Source of the DNA: Ilex aquifolium
Taxonomy: Eukaryota; Streptophyta; Magnoliopsida; Aquifoliales; Aquifoliaceae
Assembly (NCBI GenBank): GCA_951799425.1
Contig: OX637404.1
Span: 24,548,045 to 24,612,044 of the forward strand
DNA length: 64,000 nucleotides
Direction of reading: 5' to 3'
A model generated the notes under the pieces. It did no database searches. It was not told the origin of the DNA and was given only the letters and a program-made list of their open reading frames with translations. Shown in pieces: positions 52,898-63,841 of this stretch (the stretch's first letter is position 1; the number at the start of each line of letters is the position of its first letter). A program made the translations under genes and the position numbers.

Positions 52898-54139
52898 GGG
52901 TAAATTACATTCACACCCCCTAAGTTTTGTCACTTAATCAGAAAGACCCCCTCAGGTATGAAATATTACACTGACACCCCTTATCGAAAACAGTCACCTA
53001 ACGGCCCTAACAGAAGTTATAAAATGACTGTTGTACCCTTTGATGTAAAGAAAATAAAATCAACCTAACCCAAAGCACATCTACCATACCCGAATCTAAC
53101 CCGCCCTAACTTCACCCAACCACCCTGATACCCATAAATATCTTCCCTCTTTATTTCTCTTCGTCGTTCCCTCTGGTAAACCAGCTCCCAGCAAACACCC
53201 CCCACCTGCCCAAGAACAACAATAATCACCCAAACCATAAAAACCTACATGGCCAAACTTTATCTCTTGCTAATACCATATATATGTATAGAGAGCAAGA
53301 GAGTGAAAGAGAGAGTCAACTCATTCTTTATGTATTTGTTCTCTTTCACCCTTTTTTCTCAAATCCATTGTGTTGGATTGTTAGTGATGGTGTTTATGGG
53401 GTTTGTGATGGTGTTAATTTTTCACTTGTTTATTTGTTGAGTGTTATTGTTTGTGATTGTTAATTTATAGATAAATCACAAATTAACATTCAATGGGTGT
53501 TTGATATTGTTTTGGGTGGAAATTTTTGTTTGCAATGACTAGTTGCTCGATCTTGTGGTTTAACTTGTGTTGAAAAACGGAAGTGGGGGTGCTGGTGGTT
53601 TTTGTCACATGTAGTGGCAGTGGTGGTGGTGGTGGTGGTGGTTTCTATCAAAGGTGGTTATGTGGGTTACTGGTGGTTTTAGGTGCTGGATTGGTAGTGG
53701 TTTTGGGAGCAGAAATTGCATGGTGGTTGCTAGAAATAATTTTAGGGGTTGGAAATTGCACAGAGTAGCTAAAAATTGCTGGCAGTGGTTTTGGGTTTGG
53801 GGGCTGGAAGTGGGATGGGAGATGTTTTGGCATGAATTGTTTTCTTTTGGGTGTGATTTAACTTGGTTTAATGGTTGACCAGAAAAGGGAAAAAAATTGT
53901 TTTATAATGGATGAAAATGTTTTGTCCCGTGGGTCTTGCAATGGGTAATTTGGGAATTTTTTGTTAAAACTAGGCTAACATCACATAACTTTTGACAGTG
54001 TTTTAAACAGACTTTGACAATAGGGGTGTTAAGTGTAGCAAGCATAGAAAGTTGAAGGGATTTCAATGTTATTTGTCAAATATGAGGGGGTCTACCTGAT
54101 TAAGTGACAAACCTTAGGGGGTGTGAATGTAATTTACCC
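52898..54139. mobile_element. Non-autonomous Mutator-like element (1242 bp) in the ATM upstream region
   Basis: The ends are inverted repeats of about 57 bp (GGGTAAATTACATTCACACC inward on both sides). They are flanked by an exact 9-bp direct repeat AAAATAAAA (52889-52897 and 54140-54148), the target-duplication length typical of Mutator. No transposase reading frame is present. The interior has a C-rich pyrimidine tract resembling a plant 5' UTR (53130-53220), a (GGT)n run (53620-53643) and T/G-rich sequence, so it could be a Pack-MULE that captured host sequence, but I do not recognise a gene. Shares its terminal sequence with the elements at 59105 and 63842. Confidence 0.85.
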
Positions 54140-54481
54140 AAAATAAAATGAATAGTTTTATGGTATATTTGGTAGGAAGAATGATGGAAAAATAGGAGGA
54201 AAGAGAGATATTTTTTCTCCTTTTTGTTTGGTGCGGATGATGGAAAATAAAAAATTTATTTTTCATCGTTTATTATTGAATAAAAAATTAAATGAAATAA
54301 AAATATGTATGTAAAAATTACTTCTCTACCCTTATTATCCTTATAATATATGAGTAATATTATTGTGACCTAATTCACTGTGTGTTCTAGCAAATTTTGG
54401 AATTTATTATTGATCTAATGAAATTATATCATTATGTCAATAAATTGATCAAATTTTTAAGTCCCTATAATATTACTCATA

Positions 54482-55508
54482 GGACTCGTTTGGTAGACGT
54501 ATTATGAGGAGATTAAATATTGGATTGTACTATTTTTTATTTAATCGGCTCTAATACTTTGTTTGGTACTCAAATTTGATACCGTATTAATTTAAAAAAC
54601 GTATATTAATCGTATACTTATCGTATATTTTTTTATACATTAGACATGTATTATGTAGGTATTTTAATACCACCAAAAGAGGTGGTATTATAACCCCCAA
54701 CTGATAAAATCAAACTGTCATTAATGTAACAAACACTAATTGAGGGTATTTTTGTTAATTGAACATTAATACAATAAAATAATTTCTTAACCAAACAACT
54801 GAGGGCTCGTTTGGTTGCCGTGTTAGAAATGGATGGATTAGATAAAATAATCCGGTTTAATACTGTACAGAATGACAAAAGACAAAACTAAATAGGGTAT
54901 TAGAATAATATGTAATTTTATCTAGTGTTTGGTAATACACAATATAAACATTGAATAGTAATTATTTAATTCAATCGGTTGTTTGGTTAAGAAATTATTT
55001 TATCGTATTAATGTTGAATTAACAAAAATACCTTCAATCAGTGTTTGTTACATTGATGACAGTTTGATTTTATCAGTTAGGGGGTTATAATGGTAAATGT
55101 GTAAAATAATACGTTTGAGTTGGATTATAATACCACCTCTTTTGGTGGTATTAAAATACTTTCATAATATGTCTAACATATAAAAAATATACGATAAGTA
55201 TACGATTAGTATACGTTTTTGAAATTAATACGGTATCAAATTTGCTTACCAAACAAAATCTTAGGCCCGGTTAAATAAAAAATAGTACAATCCAATATTT
55301 AATCCCCTCACAATACGTCTACCAAACGAGCCCTGATTGGATTAAATAATTATTATCTAACGTTTATATTGTGTATTACCAAACATTAGATAAAATTATG
55401 TATTATTCTAATACCCTATTTAGTCTTGTCTTTTGTCCTTCTGTATTATATTAGACCGAATTATTTTATCTAATCCATCCATTTTCAATACGATAACCAA
55501 ACGAGCCC
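54482..55508. mobile_element. Composite element of interleaved inverted repeats (A B A' B')
   Basis: Segment A (54482-54799) is inverted as A' (54978-55332). Segment B (54803-54977) is inverted as B' (55334-55508). The order is A, B, A', B', so the arms interleave rather than nest. All outer edges carry GGRCTCGTTTGG or its inverse, the ends of a known class of plant MITEs. The whole is flanked by ATA on both sides (54479-54481 and 55509-55511). No coding capacity. Intergenic, upstream of ATM. Confidence 0.75.
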
Positions 55509-56390
55509 ATAGTATATTGAGGACCCAATGTTTCTTGCAATGAAATAGTATGACTCATTCAAGTAGTTTTTTTTTTTTTTTAAACTCATTCCAGTAGGTT
55601 GGTTATTATGAACAAGCAAAAAAAAAGTTGGTTATTGTATTATGCCATCTAAATAGTGGTATAACCATCTATGGGACATTAACCACGTGATAATACACCA
55701 GACAAATAGTGATAAGTGGAAGTGGGTTCTGAAACAATGTTTTAGAAGTGCATCAAGTGCAAAAACATTAGATTAGACAAATTATTAGTTGGTCTGCAAC
55801 TTTTCTCCAATTTTCTGCCCACTTTTGGGGGGAAAGAATTTGGTGGGCAAGAAGGATAGCATTTCACTCTAATTTTCCTCTCCTCCTCTTTTTCTTTCAA
55901 ACCAAGCAGTGGAAAATCTTTCCTTCCATCCACTTTTCCTTTCTCTATTTTCCATCCACCCTATTTTCTATCACACCAAATAGAGGATTAGGAAAGTGTG
56001 GATTTTTCTGCTTCCCAAAAATAAAAATAAAAAAAAATTAAGAAATTTTGGGGAATTCTTTTTGACTCAATATTATCTGGGGTATTATAATTATGATCGA
56101 TACTGTTTTTTTTTTCTTTTTTTGTGGATTGCAATGGTACAATTTTTCACTCACGCACTAAACTTATATCAGACTTTTTATAAAATCGTCTGTTTACACA
56201 AGTAAAAAAGTTTGAAGACGATTACTAGTAGAGTGTATCCTCCATTAGATATTCAAACTTTTAATTTACACTTACTGTGACATTGATGAAGTGACTAGCT
56301 ACTATTGGGTCACTCCAAAGTCGAGCCAATTGACAAACAACTTAACAAGTTATAATATTGGAGGCATTTAAGTAGTTTGGAATAAAATTT
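55509..56390. other. Intergenic AT-rich sequence, no gene seen
   Basis: Holds several T or A runs (55567-55581, 56106-56120) and a pyrimidine-rich patch at 55840-55980. Nothing recognisable on either strand. Confidence 0.5.
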
Positions 56391-56493
56391 AGGGTTAATT
56401 GTACTAAAAGTCTCAAAAATATGGAGTTTGTCTCATTTTAGTCTCTAATGTTTAAATTGCATCATTTTAGTCCATGAAATATTGAATATTAGT

Positions 56494-57037
56494 TATTGTT
56501 TGTGCCTGAAGGCACAGAGTAATAAAAAATGATAAACAATAAACATATTTGTATTTATATCAAAAATCAAATCACAAACATAGAGGAGAGTTAAATGAAT
56601 TTAAGCATCGATTGTAGTGGGGGTGAGAGGTCGTGGTGGTAGGAGACGGTGATGGTTGTGGCGGGTGGCAATGACCGTGGTGGTGGCGGCGGCGACGGCG
56701 GGGGTGGTGCGACGGCGATGGTGGCGACGGTGGTGGTGGTGGTGGCAGCGACGACGACGATGGTTGTGGCGGTGGTGGTGGTAAAGATAGTGGTGAGGCA
56801 GTTTCAAACACTAATTTTTTTTTTTAAAGTACTTATGAAAAATAATTTTTAGAAATACTTTTGAAAAGTCACTTCAAACACACCCTTAGTGGCCTATATT
56901 TCCTATTAAATTTAGGGTGTTAATATTAACAGTTAGATTAACTTTAAAGTAAAATTTAAAGCGATCTGAATCGCGAAAATTAAAAGTCATTTTATTTATC
57001 TTTTGAAATTTGAATTGTAAGCTACTTTATTATATAG
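56494..57037. repeat. GGN-rich element, copy 1
   Basis: Begins AGTTATTGTTTGTGCCTGAA, has a GGT/GGC minisatellite core (56625-56800) and ends CTACTTTATTATATAGAT. The Pro/Gly-rich open frames over it are by-products of the trinucleotide repeat. Similar to 57372-57990 in the same orientation and in part to 60712-60880. Confidence 0.75.
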
Positions 57038-57371
57038 ATGTTTCTATATGGTCCCTCAAACAAACAACGTCCAGACTGCTAACGATTTTTTATCATACAT
57101 TTATCACGTAATACCTAAATATGAAAAAAAAAAAAAATTTATATAACTATTGACCAAATTTCTACTCAAATTATACAATTTTGATCATGAGCTATCCAAA
57201 TTTTGGTCAATAGCCATCCATATTACACATTTTTTTGTTAAGAGCTACACAAATTTTGTTTAAGAGTTATCCAAATTATTATTTTTTATATATTTAAGTA
57301 TCATGTGATAAGTTTATGATAAAAATTGTTAGTAATCTGAACGTTGTCTACTTGAGGGACTATATAGAAAC
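57038..57371. mobile_element. Small inverted-repeat element between the two GGN-rich copies
   Basis: Ends TTTCTATATGGTCCCTCAAA and TTGAGGGACTATATAGAAAC are inverted repeats that pair over about 55 bp, with ACGTCCAGACTGCTAACGAT against ATTAGTAATCTGAACGTTG. About 330 bp and AT-rich inside, with repeated GAGCTAYNCAAATTTTG motifs. Confidence 0.6.
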
Positions 57372-57990
57372 ACTAGTTATTGCATGTGCCTGAAGGTACA
57401 GAATAATAAAAAATGGTAAACAATAAATATACTTGTATTTATATCCAAAATTAAATCACAAACATAGAGAAAATACAAATGAATTTAAGCATCGGTTGTA
57501 GTGGGGGTGAGAGGTGGTGGTGGTAGGAGACGGTGATGGTTGTGGTGTGTGGCAATGACTGTGGTGGTGGTGGCGGTGACAGTTGTGGCAATGATCGTGG
57601 TGGCGGCGACGGCGATGGTGGTGGTGATGATGGTAGTGGTGGTGGCGGCGGCGGTGGTGGCAGCAATGATGGTGGTGGTGGTGGCGACGTCAGCGACAAT
57701 GGTGGTGGCGGCGGCAGCGATAGTGGCGGTAGAGGTAGTGGTGGGACGATTTCAAACACTATTTTTTTTAAAGTATTTATGAGAAATAATTTTTAAAAGT
57801 ACTTTAAAAAAGTCACTCCAAACACACCCTTAGATGTCTATTTTTCCTATTAAATTTTGGGTGTTAAAATTAGCCGCTAGATTAACTTTAAAGTAAAATG
57901 TAAAGTAATCTGAACCGCGAAAAGCAAAAGTCATTTTATTTATCTTTTGAAATTTGAATTGTAAGCTACTTTATTATATAGATATTCAAT
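57372..57990. repeat. GGN-rich element, copy 2
   Basis: Same start (AGTTATTGCATGTGCCTGAA) and end (TTTATTATATAGAT) as copy 1, with a longer GGT/GGC core (57500-57745). Differences in the core suggest repeat-length change after duplication. Confidence 0.75.
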
Positions 57991-58085
57991 ACTTTAAAAA
58001 TCATGATGCAATTGAAATATTGTCATATTGGGAACTAAAATGAGATAAACTCCATTTTTTGGGGACCTCTAGTGCAATTAACCCT

Positions 58086-58573
58086 AAAATTTATTGGTGT
58101 TTTCAATGGCCGATTTAGTTTGAGAAATTTTTGTGTCCAGAAGTTCAACAAATGTTCTTTTAAGTGTAAAAAGACAAGTAAATTTATAAAGATTAATTTA
58201 TCTTTAATGACATAATTACACATCACAAAATGAATAGTATGATATAACAATGACACCGACATAGTACAATAACATTAGATAGTGATATTGAGAGAATGAC
58301 AATGATATAGGACAGTGACAGTGAATTTTCATTATCACTACCAAAAAATTATGAGGTGTGAATTTAGAACAGGTTTCACTAAATGCTTAAAAAAATCTAT
58401 CCAATTTAATCGGTTATCACTGTTAACACATTTATTGTGTTTGTGTAACTTGAGTTTGTATGAAATTTGAGTTGTTAAGTTTCTAATGCATTTCATCAAA
58501 CACCATTTAGACGTAACACAATAATTCTAGTATGCCAAACAAACACACCGAAAAATGACAATTTAATAGTGGC

Positions 58574-58609
<36 letters not shown>

Positions 58610-59104
58610 AGCCCAAAAAACAAGGTTTATTGCAATGGAGGGCACAAGAAGAATAACAAGACATGAGTTTTATAGATCTACTAGATGAATCACAATAGCC
58701 ATGATGACTAAGCAGTACTAGTCATGTCCATTATCAGTGTCATCACAGATCCATAACAACAAAGCTTCTCATGCATTAGAAAAAATAAAACCACTTCATA
58801 ACAAAGTTTTTTCATAACCACTCGGGGTATTCAATGGCATACCACTTCATATAGCTATTCGATGAAGTACTTACCAGTCATGTCCAGTAGACTCTAGATA
58901 CAACCACTTCGTAACATAGCTTTTCATCCATTATCTAACAGACAACCCTAACGCAGCCGTCAAGTTTCCCAATCACCGCATGTTCTCACAATGTCTAACT
59001 ATCCTAAATGGTGGCCAGAGGTGAGTTATGTGTGGGATGCGGAATCGAGATAGAGAGAGAGAGAGAGAAAATCCAAGGCTAATTTTGTTTAGTAATATAG
59101 AAAA
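58086..59104. other. Intergenic sequence with GA microsatellites
   Basis: No gene seen. Contains (AG)n at 58577-58606 and a shorter GA run at 59052-59069; the rest is unassigned. Confidence 0.5.
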
Positions 59105-60097
59105 GGGAGAATTACACCCACTCCCCTTAAGGTTTGTCACTTAATCACTCAGACCCCCTGACATTTGAAATATTACACACAGACCTCCTGAGGTTATACG
59201 CGCGCAACAATTAGACCCTTGCTGTAAATATATTCATTAATAAATTACACCCAGACCCCCTAAAATTTGTGAATATATATTACTTAGACCCCTTAAATTT
59301 AAAATGTTATACTTAGACAAAAAATATTTCAATCAAAGATAAAATATCAAATATTTTAAAATTTACAATTAAAATTCATGTTCTATTGAATCTTTTATTG
59401 AAATAAAATCAAAAATAAAAATTCAATTTTTTCTTAAAAAATCATGATTAGTATACAATTATATTGTCTATTGAAATTTAATTTGATCGTTCAAACGACT
59501 AAATTAAAATATCAAACTACCTCAATTAAAACTAAAAGATATTGTGTCAATTACAGTTTGACCCCTTATTTAATTTTTTTGTATTATTCTAATAGATAGT
59601 ATAATTATATATTAACTATGATTTTTTTTTTTAAAACTAGATTTTTATTTTTGATTTTATTTCAATAAATGACATAATAGAACATGAATTTTAGATGTAA
59701 AATTTATGTTCTATTATGAATGACTTAGAGCCCTTGTTTAATTTTTTAGCTTTATTCCAATAGATAGTATAATTGTATACTAATTACGATTTTTTAAGAA
59801 AAAATTAAATTTTTATTTTTAATTTTATTTCAATAAATGATACAATAGAACATGAATTTTTGTTGTAAAATTTAAAATATTTGATATTCTATCTTTGATT
59901 AGAGTATTTTTGGTCTAAATATAATATTTTAAACTTAAGGAGTCAAAATATTATATACCTACAAACTTTAAGGGAGTCTAAGTGTAATTTATTAACGGAT
60001 ATATTTACAGCAGGGGTCTAAGTGTTACGCGCGTACAAATCTCAGGGGGTCTGTGTGTAATATTTCAAATGTCAGGGGGTCTGAGTGTAATTATCCC
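59105..60097. mobile_element. Foldback Mutator-like element, almost a complete palindrome (993 bp)
   Basis: Ends GGGAGAATTACACCC and GTGTAATTATCCC. The two halves pair over most of their length (about 400 bp or more each side, with an internal repeat near the centre), including the ACGCGCG and TTTGAAATATTACACACAGA blocks. Flanked by 9-bp TATAGAAAA (59096-59104) and TATAAAAAA (60098-60106), 8 of 9 identical. No coding capacity. Terminal sequence shared with 52898-54139. Confidence 0.8.
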
Positions 60098-60711
60098 TAT
60101 AAAAAAATGTGTGCAAAAAAAAGAGTGAGGTCAAAGGAGAGCACCCAGAAACCAACCCGATAGGTTCTGGTGAGATCATGAGGCCTCTCGAGAATGAACC
60201 TACCTAGGTTAGCATAGCGGTCAATCACTGAGTCCAAATGTGGACTTTAAGACTCGAACCTCCAATCTCAGGATAAGAAATTTGACCGATACTTTACTAA
60301 ATCACTTCACTCAATGATTAAAAAAAATGGACTCAAGTGCCTAGACAATTATTTTTGATAGATTTAATGACAAATATGTTTAAGTTATGTACATTTAAGT
60401 CTGAAAAGACTCTAAAATAAGAGGGACTCCAATTTCTCCTAATAATTTTGACCAAATAAATTTTGGAATAAGAGGCGACTCCCGCAAAACATCAGATCTC
60501 CTTAAACCAATCTGCCCAAAATCAATTTTGGAATAGGAAGGCCCAAAAAAAATCAAATCCAATTACCCAAAACCAGCCTAGACAGTGGCTGCCATCATCA
60601 CTCTCTGTCTCTCTCGTGCTTTCAAATTCAATAACAAGAAGTGTCCAGCAATAAAGTGAGAAAAATAATTTTACATAAAAATATAATAATATCATATATA
60701 TATATACTAGT
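60098..60711. other. Intergenic sequence, no gene seen
   Basis: Mixed-composition sequence between two elements; nothing recognisable on either strand. Confidence 0.5.
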
Positions 60712-60960
60712 TAGTTATTGTCTGTGTCTAAAGGCACAGAATAATAAAAAATGGTAAACAATAAACATATTTGTATTCATATATAAAATCAAATCATAAA
60801 CATACATCGGTTGTAGTGGGGGTGAGAGATGGTGGTGGTAGGAGACAATAATGGTTGTGGTGGTGGTGGGGACGGGGATGGGGATCAAAATTTACGCAGG
60901 GTGGAGACGGAGGTGGTGGACGAATATTTTTGAAATGGGGTACGAGAGTAAGACTACTCC
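60712..60960. repeat. GGN-rich element, partial third copy
   Basis: Begins AGTTATTGTCTGTGTCTAAAG and follows the copies at 56494 and 57372 through ATCGGTTGTAGTGGGGGTGA into a GGT/GGG core. The right half is lost. Confidence 0.65.
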
Positions 60961-61768
60961 CCCCACCCCCCCGGTCACCGTCCACTGCCATCCCTACCCC
61001 ATATACTATCAAGCTACTCTGGTTAATAATAATTTTTTTATACAAAATCAATATAAATGCTGAATCAATGGATCTCATTAATTTACATTAATCATCTAAT
61101 GGTTATGAGTATAACATGTGGTTTAATGTAGTAAATCTGGTAAATATTTCGGTACGAAACACTATATTTATTTTAGTGAACAAATTATTAAAAATTTAAT
61201 ATAAAATACAACACAAAATTATAGAGTTTATTTTTGCTTACAGATCTTATAATTGGCATTCCCCAAAGAATAATTTTTTGGAGAATTTTCTGTTTAATTT
61301 CTTTATTAAGTTGAAAAACTTTATGATGGAATAATATCTATCAGTTTTACCTAAACCCAATTTTCATTGTACAACATGTCTTATGGCTGTTACATGAATT
61401 TATTTATTTATGATGAGGACAATATTGAAGAAGAAAAAATTCTGTCAATTTCATGGATTATGATGAAAAATAGTAAGGTGTACAAAGGGAAGAAACTAAA
61501 AAATAATAATAATGATATAAAAAAACAGAGATCGAGAAACTCTGCTTGTGTAAGTTATTGGGCGTGAATTCTTAAATAGTGAGTTGCTGTCTTGGAATTG
61601 ATATTAGAGACTGCAAGTGAAAGGGAAAATGTAACGACTACAATTAATTTTGTTGAAGTAAAAAGATTCTAATCAATTGAGCTCCCTTGTTGACTATCAT
61701 TTATTTGGACGGGTTCCTAAATAGAAACGGTTCGAGAAGATATAGATATAATGGTAAAATTTATATTT
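60961..61768. other. Intergenic AT-rich sequence, no gene seen
   Basis: A poly-C patch at 60958-60973 and AT-rich text. A 66-codon open frame on the plus strand (61367-61567) is low-complexity, rich in Lys and Asn, and not credible as a gene. Confidence 0.45.
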
Positions 61769-62365
61769 TTTTCTTCCTCCCCTTCTCTGGGATAAAGTTG
61801 TGGGTAGTCAGGCTATTCTTTAGCTCCATATACCTCTCTGATCACCCTGCTTATTGAAACCAGACTTCTCTTCATATACCAACTACTTCAGATACCATGA
61901 AAACCTACCAAACTCCAATATACAAAGAAGCCATGAATATTTCCATAAGATGCAATAAACCAACCACACAACAATCTAGCATCTCCTTTAACCCCACCAT
62001 ACTCAAGCTTCCCCACATATACTCTGCTATAAGCATCTGAACATTCTGACTGATTAATGGCTAAGATGCATACATAACACACTAAAGGGAAGAATCACCA
62101 CACTCACATTCAAAATTAGGTTTCTAAGGAGCATTAGAGCAGCGTCCACCTGCATGCAAACCAAAAGAAAAAGGTCCATTAAAGCAGCAGCTTACACAAG
62201 AAACTAACCATCATGCCGGAGGTTTTCAATTTGACCAAAATTTTAATAAACAAAAACCGATTTGAAAATTTGTCATTTTAAACATTTCAGCAAACAACTC
62301 CAAAATAACTAGGTTCAGTTTGCCAAAACGAAATAAGATATGCGAGATTTGTAATCAATAATTTG
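61769..62365. repeat. Displaced copy of ATM introns 13 to 15 with exon 14
   Basis: Same orientation as the source at 38397-39270. A junction at about 62055 (CTGACTG|ATTAATGGC) marks loss of 273 bp that includes exon 15. The copy lies roughly 9 kb upstream of ATM. Confidence 0.9.
62108..62149 (-). pseudogene. ATM exon 14 pseudo-exon
   Basis: The 42-nt exon with both splice sites intact (CAG acceptor, GTGAGT donor). It differs from the true exon at one position, TTA to CTA, a silent Leu change. Without other ATM exons it cannot contribute to a protein. Confidence 0.85.
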
Positions 62366-63288
62366 TAATATAATTGGTCATTTGGTTTTTAAAGTGTCAT
62401 TGAATGTGCTTATATTTTTTTAGTGGTTTATTCGATTGTTTTGGTTTTGAAATTGAGTAATGTTTATTTGCTTGGAGTTGATGAAGTGATGCTAGCATAT
62501 TTTTATGGTAGAATAATTGAATTTTGGAATTTGATAGTGCATACCAACTATTTGATTTTCTGCTAAATAGCATAAATAATCATGAGTTATTTAGATATTT
62601 TCCTTGACAGTGTTCTTCATGCGTTCTAAATTATCTTATTTTGTCCAAAAGTGCATTCTTTCATTAGAATTGCAAAGTTACCCTCACAACTATTGTTTGT
62701 TGTGAATCTAATGCCCATGCTTTTACAAATGTTTGGGTGTTTTTTGTTCTTGATTGGTCAAATATTATGGTGATAAATGTTTTTCATATTAATTATTTAA
62801 GTGATATCTCTTGATATTGATTATTTATGCGGTTGTTGTGCTAGACAGATGATATTTACCTGAGTTATCTATTGATTTATGCGGGCTATCAACTATATGA
62901 CAATATTTTTTGTGTTGCATTGCGGCTCCAAACACAGCCACCAGGTCTAAACCACGTCACCCACCAAAGCTCTCACTTTGCTTTTGAATTGTCAATTAGA
63001 CATGTTTTCAAAAGAAATTCTATCAAAATTTTATTAAAGATAACAATTAGTTTATATCAACTATTTAAATTTTGTTTGTTACACCAATTATTTTAATCTG
63101 AGTTTCACGTGTGTTGTCATAACTACATGTAATATGTTGGTATTTGTGGTGTTGAACAAGTGATTGGATGTTGAAATAATTTGTTCGAAATATAATGATT
63201 TGCAAGCACATACTAGTAAGGAAAAAAAATAATTTGTTCTACATGCTTTCTAATATTCATGATAAATGATGGGATATGAAGAAAAGAC
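62366..63288. other. AT-rich sequence with no exon found
   Basis: Searched on the minus strand for a second phytocyanin exon (copper ligand His and Cys motifs) without success. A weakly structured region, possibly intron-derived. Confidence 0.4.
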
Positions 63289-63452
63289 CTGGGATATCGC
63301 CCGCAAAAAGTCTTCGAGGTAGCCCAAGCAGAATAATCCACGAATGCGGTCCAACCATGAGTGTCTCCAACAGTGTACACCATTGCCCAACTTGATTTTG
63401 TAGCACTTAAAACCAGTACAACAAAAAATACCCCAGTAACAGAACTAGCCAT
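63289..63452 (-). pseudogene. Phytocyanin (blue copper protein), first exon, probable pseudogene
   Basis: The minus strand encodes a secretory signal peptide (MASSVTGVFFVVLVLS, cleaved near SSWA) and the start of a plastocyanin-like domain: VYTVGDTHGWTAFVDYSAW. Phytocyanins are cell-surface or vacuolar copper proteins of the uclacyanin, stellacyanin or ENOD type. After TSKTF the family has x-V-G-D-x-L. Here the frame reads CGRYP, and GGC GAT ATC (G-D-I) occurs in another frame, which points to a 2-base loss or 1-base gain. A plausible donor CCCAG|GTCTTT follows at the usual intron site. No second exon with the remaining copper ligands was found in the 0.9 kb downstream, nor recognised further left. 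Confidence 0.8.
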
Positions 63453-63490
63453 TGTTGTTGTGTGAGAAGAAGGCCTCAGTGTACAACGCC

Positions 63491-63492
<2 letters not shown>

Positions 63493-63532
<40 letters not shown>
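63493..63532. repeat. (GA)n / (CT)n microsatellite in the phytocyanin leader
   Basis: About 20 uninterrupted GA units (CT on the gene strand), 40 bp upstream of the start codon. Confidence 0.95.
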
Positions 63533-63536
<4 letters not shown>

Positions 63537-63537
63537 G

Positions 63538-63545
63538 ATTTTATA
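63538..63545 (-). promoter_or_regulatory. TATA box of the phytocyanin gene
   Basis: TATAAAAT on the minus strand, about 86 to 93 bp upstream of the ATG. A start site some 30 bp downstream would fall inside the (CT)n run. Confidence 0.6.
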
Positions 63546-63841
63546 CTGTGGAGACATTGATAAGGTAGTTTAATTGAAAATTCCATAGTCAAAACCTAAT
63601 TTGTTATTGTAATACGACGTATTTGGTGAGGGGAAAGGATACGATACCGCGGTGGTACCAGTACCTAAATTTATAACTTTTTAAGACAAAGTTATAATTT
63701 TTTTAAGGTGTAACTTATAATTTTAAAAGACATGATCAATCATGGAAGGTTGACATTGATATCGAGATTTCATGATCGATAATGATTGTGACTCAAAATT
63801 GTAATTTTTCCATAAAAAATGATAACCGGCTGTACAGATAT

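Larger units (their letters stand above)
56391..58085. mobile_element. Nested element with about 100-bp terminal inverted repeats, Mutator-like
   Basis: Outer ends AGGGTTAATTGYACTARAGG (with their inverse at 57985-58085) match over roughly 100 bp. They are flanked by AAAATTT on both sides (56384-56390 and 58086-58092), at least 7 bp of target duplication. The interior holds two direct copies of a separate GGN-rich element and a smaller inverted-repeat element between them. Confidence 0.7.

Noticed and set aside
56572..56811. Pro-rich and Gly-rich open frames over the GGN tracts (also 57451-57796)
   Set aside because: Trinucleotide repeats stay open in every frame; they are by-products of the minisatellite.
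56600..57800. CRISPR-like array in the regularly repeated regions
   Set aside because: Simple trinucleotide repeats in a plant nuclear genome, without spacers.
62366..63288. Second phytocyanin exon
   Set aside because: No minus-strand frame with the expected His, Cys and aromatic residues was found.
63213..63557. Translation start at 63557 upstream of the (CT)n tract
   Set aside because: That start would translate the CT repeat as Leu-Ser; the ATG at 63452 opens a proper signal peptide.
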